NCBI RefSeq assembly: GCF_020880695.1
Contig: NZ_JAJIWO010000001.1
Span: 496,001-560,000 of the forward strand
Length of the DNA: 64,000 bases
Origin: Mucilaginibacter sp. UR6-11
GTDB lineage: Bacteria > Bacteroidota > Bacteroidia > Sphingobacteriales > Sphingobacteriaceae
Reading direction: 5' to 3'
Part shown: piece by piece, positions 43,995-53,419 of the stretch
How positions within the stretch are numbered: the first letter of the stretch is position 1
Layout of the letters: every line of letters starts with the position of its first letter
Made by a program: the position numbers and the translations under genes
Notes under the pieces: model-generated
Told to the model about the DNA's origin: nothing
The model's database searches: none
What the model saw: the letters and a program-made list of their open reading frames with translations, nothing else

Positions 43995-44381
43995 ATTGAG
44001 ATATGTTTAGATTTGGTTAACGCCTAACTGGTCGAAGTTTAACATAGCGTAGCTGCGACCTATAATATAGCAAGCATTCTGCCTGCGCAACAAACAAGTT
44101 GAGCTGAGAGCTTAACACCCCTGATCCAAAACCAACGTATAAGTCATAAATTGATCCGAAGTGATCCATTACTTCGATTTAAATTATTAATAATCAAATA
44201 ATTACAACGAAATCATGATCCAGGTGATCCAATTGATCCACTTTTTCGCGGATCAGACAGTTCGTCGAAGTCAGCGGCCGCAAATCTCCCTAACATTACC
44301 GGGAGGTCCTGCTTACGTTACAAAATGCATTAGTATATCACTATCTGCTTATTGCTTTACACAACTAATCACTAAAATTAT
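43995..44381. other. Intergenic region between rpsA terminator and pyrR promoter
   Basis: No supported gene. The frame at 44215-44493 overlaps pyrR in another frame and is rejected. The region holds the TGATCC repeat cluster (listed separately) and the palindrome CGAAGT-N8-ACTTCG at 44157-44176. No PyrR-type RNA attenuator, terminator or tRNA was recognised. Confidence 0.5.
44122..44255. repeat. Cluster of seven TGATCC/GGATCA hexamers upstream of pyrR
   Basis: TGATCC occurs at 44122, 44152, 44162, 44216, 44225 and 44234, and its reverse complement GGATCA at 44250. The three copies at 44216-44239 are spaced by exactly nine bases (TGATCCAGG, TGATCCAAT, TGATCCACT). Chance would give well under one copy in this length. 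The cluster lies about 130-260 bases upstream of the pyrR -7 element. Confidence 0.7.
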
Positions 44382-44389
44382 TACCTTTG
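44382..44389 (+). promoter_or_regulatory. -7 promoter element (TACCTTTG) for pyrR-pyrB
   Basis: Exact TAnnTTTG ending 18 bases before the pyrR ATG at 44408. The leader of about ten bases is too short for transcription attenuation. Confidence 0.6.
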
Positions 44390-44407
44390 CCCAAATCCAC
44401 CCAAACG

Positions 44408-44959
44408 ATGCAAAACCTTACGCTGCTCGACGGTCAAAAATTTCAAATCACTATACAGCGTTTATGTCGTCAGTTGATCGAAAATCACAATGATTTTTCT
44501 GAAACTGTTTTGATCGGCATACAGCCACGCGGCATTTATCTGGCCAAACGTGTCGCCATCGAGTTGCGCAAAATACTTCCCGGCAGCAATATACAGCAAG
44601 GTGATATGGACATCACTTTTTATCGCGATGATTTCCGTCGTCGTGGCGCCCCCCTGATACCCAGCGAAACCAAAATGGACTTTATCATTGAAGGTAAAAA
44701 GGTTGTTTTAATGGACGATGTATTATGGAGCGGCCGCACCATCCGCGCAGCCATGGAAGCTATGCTGGCCTATGGCCGCCCGCAAAAGGTAGAGTTGCTG
44801 GCTTTGGTTGACCGGCGCTACTCGCGCCACCTGCCAATAATGCCGGATTACGTGGGGATCGAGGTTGATTCCATCGCATCGCAAAAAGTAGTGGTTAGCT
44901 GGACAGAAACTGACGGCGAAGACAAAGTTGTATTATTATCAGAAATCCCGAACATATAA
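44408..44959 (+). CDS. pyrR: PyrR-type uracil phosphoribosyltransferase / pyrimidine regulator
   Basis: A 183-residue protein from ATG 44408 (MQNLTLLDGQKFQITIQRLC); the GTG/ATG-like starts further up fall in the promoter. The PRPP-binding motif KVVLMDDVLWSGRTIRAAMEA and the FYRDDFRRRGAPL hood are those of PyrR. In Firmicutes PyrR binds pyr mRNA leaders; here the leader is too short for that, so the enzyme activity (uracil + PRPP to UMP) or a different mode of regulation is more likely. pyrB follows with one base between stop and start, so the two are co-translated. Confidence 0.94.
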   Translation: MQNLTLLDGQKFQITIQRLCRQLIENHNDFSETVLIGIQPRGIYLAKRVAIELRKILPGSNIQQGDMDITFYRDDFRRRGAPLIPSETKMDFIIEGKKVVLMDDVLWSGRTIRAAMEAMLAYGRPQKVELLALVDRRYSRHLPIMPDYVGIEVDSIASQKVVVSWTETDGEDKVVLLSEIPNI

Positions 44960-44960
44960 A

Positions 44961-45890
44961 ATGGCAGAACTTAGCACAAGGCATTTACTGGGCATTAAAG
45001 GGTTAACCGCCCAGGATATTGAATTAATATTTGAAACTGCCGACCGCTTTAAAGATGTGCTAAACCAGCCGCAGATACGTAAAGTCCCCTCATTGCGGGA
45101 CGTAACCATTGCCAACATATTTTTTGAAAACTCAACCCGCACCCGTTTATCATTTGAGCTGGCCGAGAAACGCCTGTCGGCAGATGTGGTTAACTTCGCG
45201 GCATCGTCCTCATCCGTAAGCAAGGGTGAAACGCTGATTGATACCGTAAACAATATCCTGGCCATGAAGGTGGATATGGTGGTAATGCGCCATCCCTATG
45301 CCGGTGCCGCCACCTTTTTATCTAAACATGTAAAGGCCCAGATAGTAAACGCCGGCGACGGCGCACATGAGCACCCTACCCAGGCCTTGCTTGATGCATT
45401 CTCTATCCGCGAAAAGTATGGTGATGTGGCCGGGAAGAAGATCGTTATCGTAGGCGATATCCTGCATTCGCGCGTAGCGCTTTCAAATATCTTATGCCTG
45501 AAACAATTAGGCGCCGAGGTAATGGTTTGCGGGCCAACCACACTTATCCCCAAATATATTGGCGCCCTTGGGGTTAAAATTGAACATAACTTAATAAAGG
45601 CCCTTAACTGGTGCGATGTGGCCAACATGCTGCGTATCCAGCTGGAGCGCCAGGATATCAAATACTTCCCGTCATTGCGCGAGTACACCATGCTGTACGG
45701 CTTAAATAAAGAGATCTTAGACTCGTTAGACAAAGAGATCACCGTAATGCACCCCGGCCCTATAAATCGCGGTGTGGAGATTACCAGTGATGTTGCCGAC
45801 AGTAAACAATCCATCATTCTTGACCAGGTAGAAAATGGTGTCGCCATCCGCATGGCGGTATTATATTTACTGGCGGGCCAAACCCCGTAA
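44961..45890 (+). CDS. pyrB: Aspartate carbamoyltransferase catalytic subunit
   Basis: A 309-residue enzyme from ATG 44961 (MAELSTRHLLGIKGLTAQDI). It condenses carbamoyl phosphate and L-aspartate in pyrimidine synthesis. The carbamoyl-phosphate loop is FFENSTRTRLSFELAEKRL, other conserved parts are DGAHEHPTQALLDAFSIREK, VGDILHSRVALSN and VMHPGPINRGVEI. No pyrI regulatory subunit follows, so this belongs to the class without separate regulatory chain or it lies elsewhere. The serine hydrolase gene starts 11 bases downstream and may be co-transcribed. Confidence 0.97.
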   Translation: MAELSTRHLLGIKGLTAQDIELIFETADRFKDVLNQPQIRKVPSLRDVTIANIFFENSTRTRLSFELAEKRLSADVVNFAASSSSVSKGETLIDTVNNILAMKVDMVVMRHPYAGAATFLSKHVKAQIVNAGDGAHEHPTQALLDAFSIREKYGDVAGKKIVIVGDILHSRVALSNILCLKQLGAEVMVCGPTTLIPKYIGALGVKIEHNLIKALNWCDVANMLRIQLERQDIKYFPSLREYTMLYGLNKEILDSLDKEITVMHPGPINRGVEITSDVADSKQSIILDQVENGVAIRMAVLYLLAGQTP

Positions 45891-45901
45891 AACCCGCCGT
45901 T

Positions 45902-47329
45902 ATGAAATCTGCGCTCGTTATAATTATGCTCATTAGCGGAATGTGTATCCCGGCCGGCGGTTTTGCCCAAAGCCGTCAACAGCAAAAAACAGATTCGGTT
46001 TTCAGGCTGATTATCAATTACAGTAAAACGCATGACGCTGATGCCATTTATAACCTCGCCGATTCAGATTATAAAAAGTCTATCAGCCAGGCTCGCTTTC
46101 GTGACTTTTTATTTCGCGGCTTGTTTTCAAATCCTATAAAAAGAGATTCGCTGGTATCCTTTGTCAATAATTTAATTGCGACTTATAAAATTGAGCTGGG
46201 TGATGCAAAAATGCAGCTTACGCTTGGTCTTGACGATGATAATAAATTTAATTACTTTGGCTTAGGGCCATACAAGGTAGTAGCTACCAATAAATCCACA
46301 CGAGCGGCGTCAAATAACCCGTTAAAATCAGCTACAGATAAGATAGTCGACTCAATAGCACGCAGGTACATCCAAAAGATAACTACCGTTGGCCTGAGCA
46401 TAGGCGTAATTAAAGGTGGCATAATCAGCACCTATAACTACGGCGAAACTAAAAAAGGCAGCGGGCAATTGCCAACTCCTGCCACTATTTATGAGGTTGG
46501 CTCTATCAGCAAAACTTTTACCGCTACTTTGCTGGCCTGGTTTGTAAATGAAGATAAAGTAAGCCTGTCAGACCCCATTACTAAATATCTGCCTGATTCG
46601 GTTGCAGCCAACCCGGCTTTAAAGGGCATTACATTGGTAAATTTAAGCAATCATACCTCGGGCCTCAATGGCCTGCCATCCAACTTCGAAAGTCAAAAGA
46701 ATTACCAGGAATCAAACCCCTATAAAAATTACACGCGCGATCAGCTGTTCACCTACCTTAAAACCTGCACCCTGCGCAGCGAGCCGGGTAAAAAATACGC
46801 CTACTCAAATTTAGCGGTTGGCTTGTTGGGGATAATTTTAGAGCGCGTAAGCGGCAAACCTTATGAACAATTGGTAACCGAAATTATCTGTAAACCCTTG
46901 GGATTAAAATCAACGGTACAGCATATCTCTCCACTACTGGCAGCACGTTTTGCGCCTGTATATGATGAGAACGCGGTAGAAACGTCTGCCTGGGATTTTG
47001 ACGCGTTGGCCGCCTGCGGATCCATCAGATCAGATATCACCGACCTGTTATTATATGCTAAAGCCAATATGGTTCCGGCTAATACCAAACTCTATAAGGC
47101 ATTTGAATTAACCCACCAGATCACGCTTCACACCGAGCCGCAGGTGGGTCTGGGCTGGCATATTATAAAAGCAGACGGCGTTAGTTATTATTTCCACAAT
47201 GGCGGCACAGGCGGCAGCAGAAGTTTTTTGGCGTATAATGCTGAAAAAGGGCTCATAGTTATCCTTTTATCAAATGCTGATGTGAGTACGGATGGCGTGG
47301 GTGTGGAAATATTGAAAAAGTTACAATAA
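45902..47329 (+). CDS. Exported serine hydrolase, class C beta-lactamase/PBP-like fold
   Basis: A 475-residue protein with a signal peptide (first ~23 residues, PAGGFA|Q). Residues ~25-130 form a small alpha/beta domain (RDSLVSFVNNLIATYKIELG) of the DUF3887 kind seen before this catalytic domain. The penicilloyl-serine fold follows: S-x-x-K in VGSISKTFTATLLAW, Y-x-N in KKYAYSNLAVGLLG and the HNGGTGGSRSF motif. It probably acts as an esterase or peptidase in the periplasm; true beta-lactamase activity is not implied. It directly follows pyrB, likely by chance of gene order. Confidence 0.9.
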   Translation: MKSALVIIMLISGMCIPAGGFAQSRQQQKTDSVFRLIINYSKTHDADAIYNLADSDYKKSISQARFRDFLFRGLFSNPIKRDSLVSFVNNLIATYKIELGDAKMQLTLGLDDDNKFNYFGLGPYKVVATNKSTRAASNNPLKSATDKIVDSIARRYIQKITTVGLSIGVIKGGIISTYNYGETKKGSGQLPTPATIYEVGSISKTFTATLLAWFVNEDKVSLSDPITKYLPDSVAANPALKGITLVNLSNHTSGLNGLPSNFESQKNYQESNPYKNYTRDQLFTYLKTCTLRSEPGKKYAYSNLAVGLLGIILERVSGKPYEQLVTEIICKPLGLKSTVQHISPLLAARFAPVYDENAVETSAWDFDALAACGSIRSDITDLLLYAKANMVPANTKLYKAFELTHQITLHTEPQVGLGWHIIKADGVSYYFHNGGTGGSRSFLAYNAEKGLIVILLSNADVSTDGVGVEILKKLQ

Positions 47330-47339
47330 GGCAAAAGAG

Positions 47340-47370
47340 CCGTCATGCCGAAACAAGGTAAGCATGACGG
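47340..47370. terminator. Hairpin between converging hydrolase and RND adaptor genes
   Basis: CCGTCATGC / GCATGACGG, 9-bp stem, 13-base loop, no clear T run. Position between convergent stops makes a bidirectional terminator plausible. Confidence 0.55.
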
Positions 47371-47387
47371 TATAACCCAAACAAATA

Positions 47388-48506
47388 TTAATCCTTCACT
47401 TTCTGTCCGTCCCTGATCTCGTCGGTGGCATTTTTAACTACTTTATCGCCGGCTTTCAAGTCGCCATAAATTTCCATTTTATCGCCGGCCTGGAAACCTT
47501 TTTTCACCTCAACCCACTGCGCATGGTGATTAACCACTTTTACCACAAATACTTTTTCGGTAGATGAAACAACCGCGCTTTTAGGAACAATCAGCGTGCT
47601 GTCATGCGATGGTAGCGGCACTTCTACATCGGCATACATATGTGGCAATAATTTGTTGCCTTTGTTGTATACATCCATCTCCACGCGTTCAGATCTTAGT
47701 TTTTCATCCAGCGCGCCGGCAAGGCGGGCAATTTTGGCGGTGAATTTTTGACCGGGTAATTCGCGCACGGTGAATTTTACTTCGCTTTTATGAGTAAGGC
47801 CCCCAACGTAGCTTTCGGGTACTGACACCACCAGGCGTAACCGGCTCTGATCCTGCAATACAAACAGCGGGTCGGCATTTTTACCCCCCGGGCCAACATA
47901 AGCGCCCGGATTAATGTTGCGGGTGGTTATCACGCCATCAAAAGGTGCGCGTATGTTCAAATATCCAACACCTGACGATACTTCTTTATAGGCTGATTTT
48001 GCCGCTTCAACGTTGGCGTAGTCGGCATTCTTTTTCGCTTCGGCCTGCTCCAGGTCGTTTTGTGAAATGGTGCCAGGTGTCCTGCTGGTATTTACCAGAC
48101 GATCATAGGTGGCCTTACTGGCGAAATAAATTGCTTCCTGTTGTTTTATCCTTGACTGCGCACCAGCCAGTTGCGAGTTGATTTCCGGCGCATCCAGCGT
48201 TACCAGCAATTGGCCCGCATATACCTGCGACCCGATATCAACCATCAATTTTTTAACGTAGCTGTTTATCTTGGCATACAGATCAACCTGCTGATAAGGC
48301 AATAACTCGCCGGGCACAGCTATGCTTGAGCTAAGTTTGCCGTTTTCCACATCAGCTACGCTTACTGCCGGGAAATCAAGCGCGTCCTGCTGTTCCTGTT
48401 GTTGTTTGGCGTCTTCTTTTTCTTTCTGATCAGAGTGGCAGGCGCCCAGCAGCAAGCTGATAGTTAAAGCCAGGCCGGCCAGTATAGTTGTTGATCTTTT
48501 ATTCAT
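47388..48506 (-). CDS. RND efflux periplasmic adaptor (membrane fusion lipoprotein)
   Basis: A 372-residue protein from ATG 48506 (MNKRSTTILAGLALTISLLLG), a lipoprotein signal with cysteine in LLLGACHSDQ. HlyD-type parts follow: the barrel-sandwich (YAKINSYVKKLMVDIGSQVY), a short hairpin (GAQSRIKQQEAIYFASKATY), LNIRAPFDGVITTRNINPG and a beta-barrel. It links the inner-membrane pump to the TolC-like channel. It is the last gene of the operon and overlaps the pump gene by eight bases, so the upstream start at 48524 is less likely. Confidence 0.93.
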   Translation of the reverse strand: MNKRSTTILAGLALTISLLLGACHSDQKEKEDAKQQQEQQDALDFPAVSVADVENGKLSSSIAVPGELLPYQQVDLYAKINSYVKKLMVDIGSQVYAGQLLVTLDAPEINSQLAGAQSRIKQQEAIYFASKATYDRLVNTSRTPGTISQNDLEQAEAKKNADYANVEAAKSAYKEVSSGVGYLNIRAPFDGVITTRNINPGAYVGPGGKNADPLFVLQDQSRLRLVVSVPESYVGGLTHKSEVKFTVRELPGQKFTAKIARLAGALDEKLRSERVEMDVYNKGNKLLPHMYADVEVPLPSHDSTLIVPKSAVVSSTEKVFVVKVVNHHAQWVEVKKGFQAGDKMEIYGDLKAGDKVVKNATDEIRDGQKVKD

Positions 48507-51500
48507 GATGGTGCAGGGGGACATAAAATTTACTTTCTTTATCTTCAGGATCTAATGAAACAGAATCGGTGGTGGTATTGCCTTGTACCCAGGCAAACAC
48601 CAATGGTAATATCAGTAAGGCTGCAAAGGTGGATGCGATTAAGCCGCCAATAACGGCTCGGCCCAGTGGTGAGGTCTGGTCGCCGCCCTCGCCGATGCCC
48701 GAAGCCATCGGAATCATACCAACCACCATGGCTAAACTGGTCATTAATACCGGCCTTAACCGCAGGGCAACCGCTTCGCGTGCTGATTTTAGGGCATCAC
48801 CATTATGCCTGCGCAATTCTTCGGCATTGGTGATTAATAATACCGCGTTGGATATGGAAACCCCAACTGACATGATCATACCCATGTACGATTGAAGGTT
48901 AAGCGTCGCACCGGTTATTTTTACCAGGAACAACGAGCCAAACAGTACCGCCGGCACCGTTGACAATACCACAAATGACATTTTAAACGACTGGAAATTA
49001 GCGGCCAGCATTAAAAATATTACGATAACCGCTACCAGTAATCCATTTTGCAGGCTGTCCAGTGTGTCGGTTAGGGTGGTGCTTAATCCGCGTGGCTCTA
49101 CCGTTAAACCGCGCGGCAGTTTTCCTAATGATTTGATGGCTTTTTGGACGTCATTTGTAGCGGTGCCCAGATCTTTATTGTTGATATTGGCAGTTACCGA
49201 CAACATCGGGATGGCGCCGATGTCGTCATTTTCGCCATAGGTAGTTCCCAGGGTTATATCAGCAACATCACTCAATACCGGCCTGGCTTGGTTACTTAAT
49301 ACAGATATCTCGCGAATATCATTTAAGCTTGCCATTTGATATTCGGGCACCTCAACCTGTACAGCGTAGCTTAATCCCGCTTTTTCATCCAGCCATACCA
49401 CTTTCTCGGTATAGCGTGACGAAGATGTAGACGCCACCAATGAGCGTGAGATATCATTTAAACTAACACCCAACTGGGCCGCCCGCTGCCGGTCTATTTT
49501 AATGTTGATGGTTGGATATTTAAACGATTGGCCTATCTGCACATCGCGCAGGTAGGGCACCTGTTTTAATTTATCCAGCACCTTAAAGGCAAATGCCACG
49601 TTTCGTTTTTTGTCTTTGCCGGATATCGCTATTTCCACCGGTGTTGGTGATCCCTGGCTCAATATTTTATCCGTCAATTCAATAGGCTCAAAAGACAGCA
49701 TCACACCCGGCAGTTGTTTTTGCATCGCCCCTCTGAATCTTTCTTTCAGCTCGTCAAGGTTTACTTTATAATCTTCTTTCAGGTTTACCTGTAACACAGC
49801 TTCCTGCGGGCCGGCCATAAACAAATAAATTGGGCTGGTTGAAAATTGCCCCGGGTGTTGCCCTACCAATGCTGATGTAACTTCAATATTATTGCGCCCA
49901 ACCAGCCCGCCCAATATATTCAGTGCTTTTAGGGTAATAGCCTCTGTCCGTTCCAAACGGGTACCATCAGCGGCGCGCAAACGCACCTGGAACGTGCCCG
50001 AGTTTACTTTGGGTAATACGTCACGGCCAATGATATTTAATAGCAGAAATGCCAATCCGCAGGCACCAACGGCGTAAGCCAATACAATGAGCTTACGGTT
50101 AGGCATCATCCTGTCCATCAAGGCTAAAAAGCGCAGCCTGAATTTATCAAAACGGGTTAGCTTTCCGTCGGTTTGGGTTGCATTTTTTATGGCAAGCTCT
50201 TTTTGTTCCCAGGCTTCACCTTCGTCCTCCAGCGCAAAGCCGTCCGCATGGCTTTTATCTTCATGTTCGTTTTTCATGATCCAGTTAGCCATAACCGGGA
50301 CAAAGGTTTGGGCCAGCAGGTATGAGGTGATCATGGAGAAACCAATGGCCAGCGCCAGCGGCAGGAACAAAGCGCCCGGGATACCTTTCATGGTAAACGC
50401 CGGCGCAAACACCGCCAGGATACAAAACAGGATCAGCAATTTAGGGAACGCAATTTCTTTACAGGCATCCCAAATAGCCAGGGCCTTTGGCTTACCCATA
50501 TCAAAATGCTGATGGATGTTTTCTATCGTCACCGTCGATTCATCCACCAAAATACCTATAGCCAGCGAAAGCCCGCTCAGCGTCATGATATTAATGGTTT
50601 GATGAAACAGCGACAGGAACAATATCCCCGATATAATAGCGATGGGGATAGTTAATATTACAATGAATGCGCCCCGCTTATCCCCCAAAAATAGCAGCAC
50701 CATTAAACCGGTAAGTACCGCGCCAATGGCTCCTTCTTCGGCTAAACTTTTCACGGCGTTGATCACATATACCGATTGATCAAATACGTACGACAATTTC
50801 ACATCTTCGGGCAGCAGCGCCTGGAAACGCGGGATGGCCTTTTTTAAGTTTTGAACAACGTCCCAGGTAGAGGCGTCGGCAGATTTGGTGATAGGCAGGT
50901 AAACCGACCGTTTGCCATTAATCAGCGCATAACTTGAAGTTATATCCGCACCGTCTTCAACCTGCGCTACATCGCGCAGAAAAACGGTTTGAATACCGCT
51001 TTTATAAATAGGGATATCGCCAAAATCGGCTACCTTTTGCATACTGGTGTTAGCCGGTGCCAGGTAGTTGTAATCTCCTATCCGTACGTTGCCTGCCGGG
51101 GTATTTTGGTTATTATCGCGCAGGGCAGTTACAATCTGATCAGGCGTTAAATTATGTGCGCGTAACAGTTCCGGGTCAACCTTAATTAAAATAGAACGGG
51201 TATTACCTCCAAATGGCGCCGGCGCAACCAAACCGGGTATAGATGTAAAAGATGAACGGATATAAATATTAGCCAGGTCAAGCAACTCATTATTGGTTTT
51301 GGTTGGGCTGGTTAGCACCAACTGCCCTACCGGTAACGTAGAGGCATCAAACCTTAAAATAAACGGCGGTTGTGATCCGGGTGGGAAACCGGCTTGCGCC
51401 CGGTTGGTATAAGCCGTTACTTCGGCCGCTGCCTGCGCCATATTGGTACCTTCGTAAAAGGTCAGCTTCATTAAGGTTAAGCCTGTTATATTGCGCGTTT

Positions 51501-51741
51501 CAATACTTTTTACGCCGGATACATACAATAGTAAGTTAACGTACTGCTTACCGAAGTACGACTCCATTTGGTTAGGCGTATAACCACCATACGGGTGAGA
51601 GATATAAATTACCGGCAGATTAAGATCCGGGAAGATATCTATCTTAATACTCCTGATAGCGCCAATACCGAAGAAAAACAAACCTGCTACTATAACCAGT
51701 ACGGTAATCGGCCTCCTAAGCGCACTTCTGATCATTCCCAT
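48499..51741 (-). CDS. RND efflux pump inner-membrane transporter
   Basis: A 1080-residue protein of the AcrB/CusA superfamily with the expected 12 helices and two large periplasmic loops. N-terminal MIRSALRRPITVLVIVAGLF, helix 4-type segment SGLSLAIGILVDESTVTIEN, and the C-terminal MGMIMSVGVSISNAVLLITN and LRLRPVLMTSLAMVVGMIPM are typical. Unlike CusA, no metal-relay methionine triad stands out; AcrB/MdtB-like drug export is the more likely role. The C-terminal tail ends with HHHE. Middle gene of a TolC-RND-adaptor operon. Confidence 0.96.
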   Translation of the reverse strand: MGMIRSALRRPITVLVIVAGLFFFGIGAIRSIKIDIFPDLNLPVIYISHPYGGYTPNQMESYFGKQYVNLLLYVSGVKSIETRNITGLTLMKLTFYEGTNMAQAAAEVTAYTNRAQAGFPPGSQPPFILRFDASTLPVGQLVLTSPTKTNNELLDLANIYIRSSFTSIPGLVAPAPFGGNTRSILIKVDPELLRAHNLTPDQIVTALRDNNQNTPAGNVRIGDYNYLAPANTSMQKVADFGDIPIYKSGIQTVFLRDVAQVEDGADITSSYALINGKRSVYLPITKSADASTWDVVQNLKKAIPRFQALLPEDVKLSYVFDQSVYVINAVKSLAEEGAIGAVLTGLMVLLFLGDKRGAFIVILTIPIAIISGILFLSLFHQTINIMTLSGLSLAIGILVDESTVTIENIHQHFDMGKPKALAIWDACKEIAFPKLLILFCILAVFAPAFTMKGIPGALFLPLALAIGFSMITSYLLAQTFVPVMANWIMKNEHEDKSHADGFALEDEGEAWEQKELAIKNATQTDGKLTRFDKFRLRFLALMDRMMPNRKLIVLAYAVGACGLAFLLLNIIGRDVLPKVNSGTFQVRLRAADGTRLERTEAITLKALNILGGLVGRNNIEVTSALVGQHPGQFSTSPIYLFMAGPQEAVLQVNLKEDYKVNLDELKERFRGAMQKQLPGVMLSFEPIELTDKILSQGSPTPVEIAISGKDKKRNVAFAFKVLDKLKQVPYLRDVQIGQSFKYPTINIKIDRQRAAQLGVSLNDISRSLVASTSSSRYTEKVVWLDEKAGLSYAVQVEVPEYQMASLNDIREISVLSNQARPVLSDVADITLGTTYGENDDIGAIPMLSVTANINNKDLGTATNDVQKAIKSLGKLPRGLTVEPRGLSTTLTDTLDSLQNGLLVAVIVIFLMLAANFQSFKMSFVVLSTVPAVLFGSLFLVKITGATLNLQSYMGMIMSVGVSISNAVLLITNAEELRRHNGDALKSAREAVALRLRPVLMTSLAMVVGMIPMASGIGEGGDQTSPLGRAVIGGLIASTFAALLILPLVFAWVQGNTTTDSVSLDPEDKESKFYVPLHHHE

Positions 51742-51762
51742 TTTTATATATCCTGTATCTTA

Positions 51763-53163
51763 TTAAAAATTATTCATAAACACGCCCAGATCGCCGGTAG
51801 CAGCTGCTTTTGACAGTACCGCCTGCCAAACATTATTTGAGGCGATGTCACGGTCGACCTCGGCGCGGTTCAATACATATAGCGCCTGCGTAAAATCAAC
51901 AATATTTGACAGACCGTTTTTATACAGTGCAAATTTTTGAGTGTAAGCGTCGGTAGCTGCTTTAACCTCAACCGGGGCCTCATTATAATTTTTTAAGGCG
52001 TTGCTGATGCGTGTCTCGGCCAGCAGTTGCTGATCCCGGAGTTGCTGGCTGGCCAGCTCGTATTCGTTTCTATACTGATCAGAAGTGAACTTTTGTGATT
52101 GCACCTGGTAATGCACCCTAAACGGATTGGTGATATTCCAGATCACAGCCGCACCCAGCAAATAATTATAGCGCGTCGGCTGTATGCCCGCACCGTAGCT
52201 GGTGGTATAATCGGTTAAGTTGCTGCCGTAGTCGGATTTAAAACCGGAGCCCCGGCCCTGGTAAACACCAAACAGGCTAAAAGTTGGATAACTGAAAGTG
52301 CTGTAATAACGGGCCTGTTCATCACTAACGCCGATGCGATTGCGGTAATAACGCAACTCGGGATGATCATCCGGCGGGATGAGCGAATTTGCATCAGGCC
52401 TTGGTGGCGCCTTGGACACGAAGGTACTGTCTAACACAAAATCCTGCGGGACAATACCCAGGTACTGCGCCAGCTGGTTGCTTTGATTTTGTACAATTTG
52501 CTGCGCGTTGGTTAATGCTATCCGCGCGTTTGACACTTCGGCGTTTGCCAAAGAGGAGTCAACGCCCGGATTAAGCCCATTTTTTACCCGTGCCACTACT
52601 ACCCTTTGCAATTGTATGGAACGGTTAAGGTTGTCCTGCTGTGCTTTGCTTAGTTGCTGGGCCACCAGTAAATTCAAATAAGTACTGGCTACGCGGATCT
52701 GGTGCTGAAATTTTTCTTGTACAAGATCAGTCTCGTTGAGCGCTACTACCGCGCCCTGCACCCTGGTTTTCTCTTTTGCTTTGCCAAAGGCGAAGACGTC
52801 CCAATTGATATTACTGACGTATAACGAACCAAAAGCGGCATTATAATTTTGATTGGCCAATGCCGGCCCTGACGATGCCACCGCCAAACCATGATAGCCA
52901 AACAGCGGGCCATTTTGACCGTTAACCGTGCCGTAATCTTGCTGAATTGAGACATTCAAATCGGGCAGGGCTTCGGCGCGCGTTTCTTTTAAAGACGCCT
53001 TTGACGCATTTAGCTGATTAGCTTTGGCTTTAATTATACCATAGTTAGTAAGGGCAATTTGTTCTGCCTCTTTCAGGCTCAAAACCTTTTGCTGGCTATG
53101 AGCGCTATGACATAAGAGTAAAAAAATACCTAAAAAGGTATATCTGGAATTAGCGTTGAACAT
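51763..53163 (-). CDS. TolC-family outer-membrane channel of the RND operon
   Basis: A 466-residue protein with signal peptide (MFNANSRYTFLGIFLLLCHS, AHSQ) and two repeats of the outer-membrane efflux domain (QKVLSLKEAEQIALTNYGII ... ARVKNGLNPGVDSSLANAEV ... KFALYKNGLSNIVDFTQALY). Full length, in contrast to the half-length TolC-like protein at 9220. First gene of the efflux operon; 21 bases separate it from the pump gene. A -7 element and overlapping inverted repeat lie directly upstream. Confidence 0.94.
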   Translation of the reverse strand: MFNANSRYTFLGIFLLLCHSAHSQQKVLSLKEAEQIALTNYGIIKAKANQLNASKASLKETRAEALPDLNVSIQQDYGTVNGQNGPLFGYHGLAVASSGPALANQNYNAAFGSLYVSNINWDVFAFGKAKEKTRVQGAVVALNETDLVQEKFQHQIRVASTYLNLLVAQQLSKAQQDNLNRSIQLQRVVVARVKNGLNPGVDSSLANAEVSNARIALTNAQQIVQNQSNQLAQYLGIVPQDFVLDSTFVSKAPPRPDANSLIPPDDHPELRYYRNRIGVSDEQARYYSTFSYPTFSLFGVYQGRGSGFKSDYGSNLTDYTTSYGAGIQPTRYNYLLGAAVIWNITNPFRVHYQVQSQKFTSDQYRNEYELASQQLRDQQLLAETRISNALKNYNEAPVEVKAATDAYTQKFALYKNGLSNIVDFTQALYVLNRAEVDRDIASNNVWQAVLSKAAATGDLGVFMNNF

Positions 53164-53182
53164 ACCGGGGTGTCATGTACAA

Positions 53183-53216
53183 CAAATCTATATATTAGTT
53201 GACATGATAAACTAAT
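53183..53216 (-). promoter_or_regulatory. Promoter with overlapping operator-like repeat for the RND operon
   Basis: TAGATTTG on the minus strand (53183-53190) fits TAnnTTTG, 19 bases before the ATG at 53163. Just upstream ATTAGTT (53194-53200) and AACTAAT (53210-53216) form a perfect 7-bp inverted repeat with a nine-base spacer, covering the region between the -7 and -33 sites. A TetR- or MarR-type repressor would fit, but no such gene is adjacent. Confidence 0.6.
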
Positions 53217-53419
53217 GTTTCCACTTTGTAACAAAAATATCGCTATAAAAAATACGTATTGGTAAGTATTGAGGCCAAAATCAGGGCTAATACAAAGTAT
53301 TTGGTTTCAACTTTCAGTATTTGATTTTATATTTATTAAATCTATTATTGTAGCGTATTCAATATCGTTCCTAACTTTATTGAAAATCCTATCCTGTTTA
53401 TCACCTATCATAACAAAAA

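Noticed and set aside
44390..44407. PyrR-binding attenuator in the pyr leader
   Set aside because: The leader after the -7 element is under 20 bases, and no terminator or anti-terminator pair is present.
44215..44493. 92-aa frame between rpsA and pyrR
   Set aside because: It overlaps pyrR in another frame and its N-terminus is just a translation of the TGATCC repeats.
45296..46033. 245-aa open frame antisense to pyrB
   Set aside because: It runs opposite a strongly conserved pyrB frame, shows no family signature and has the composition of a shadow frame.
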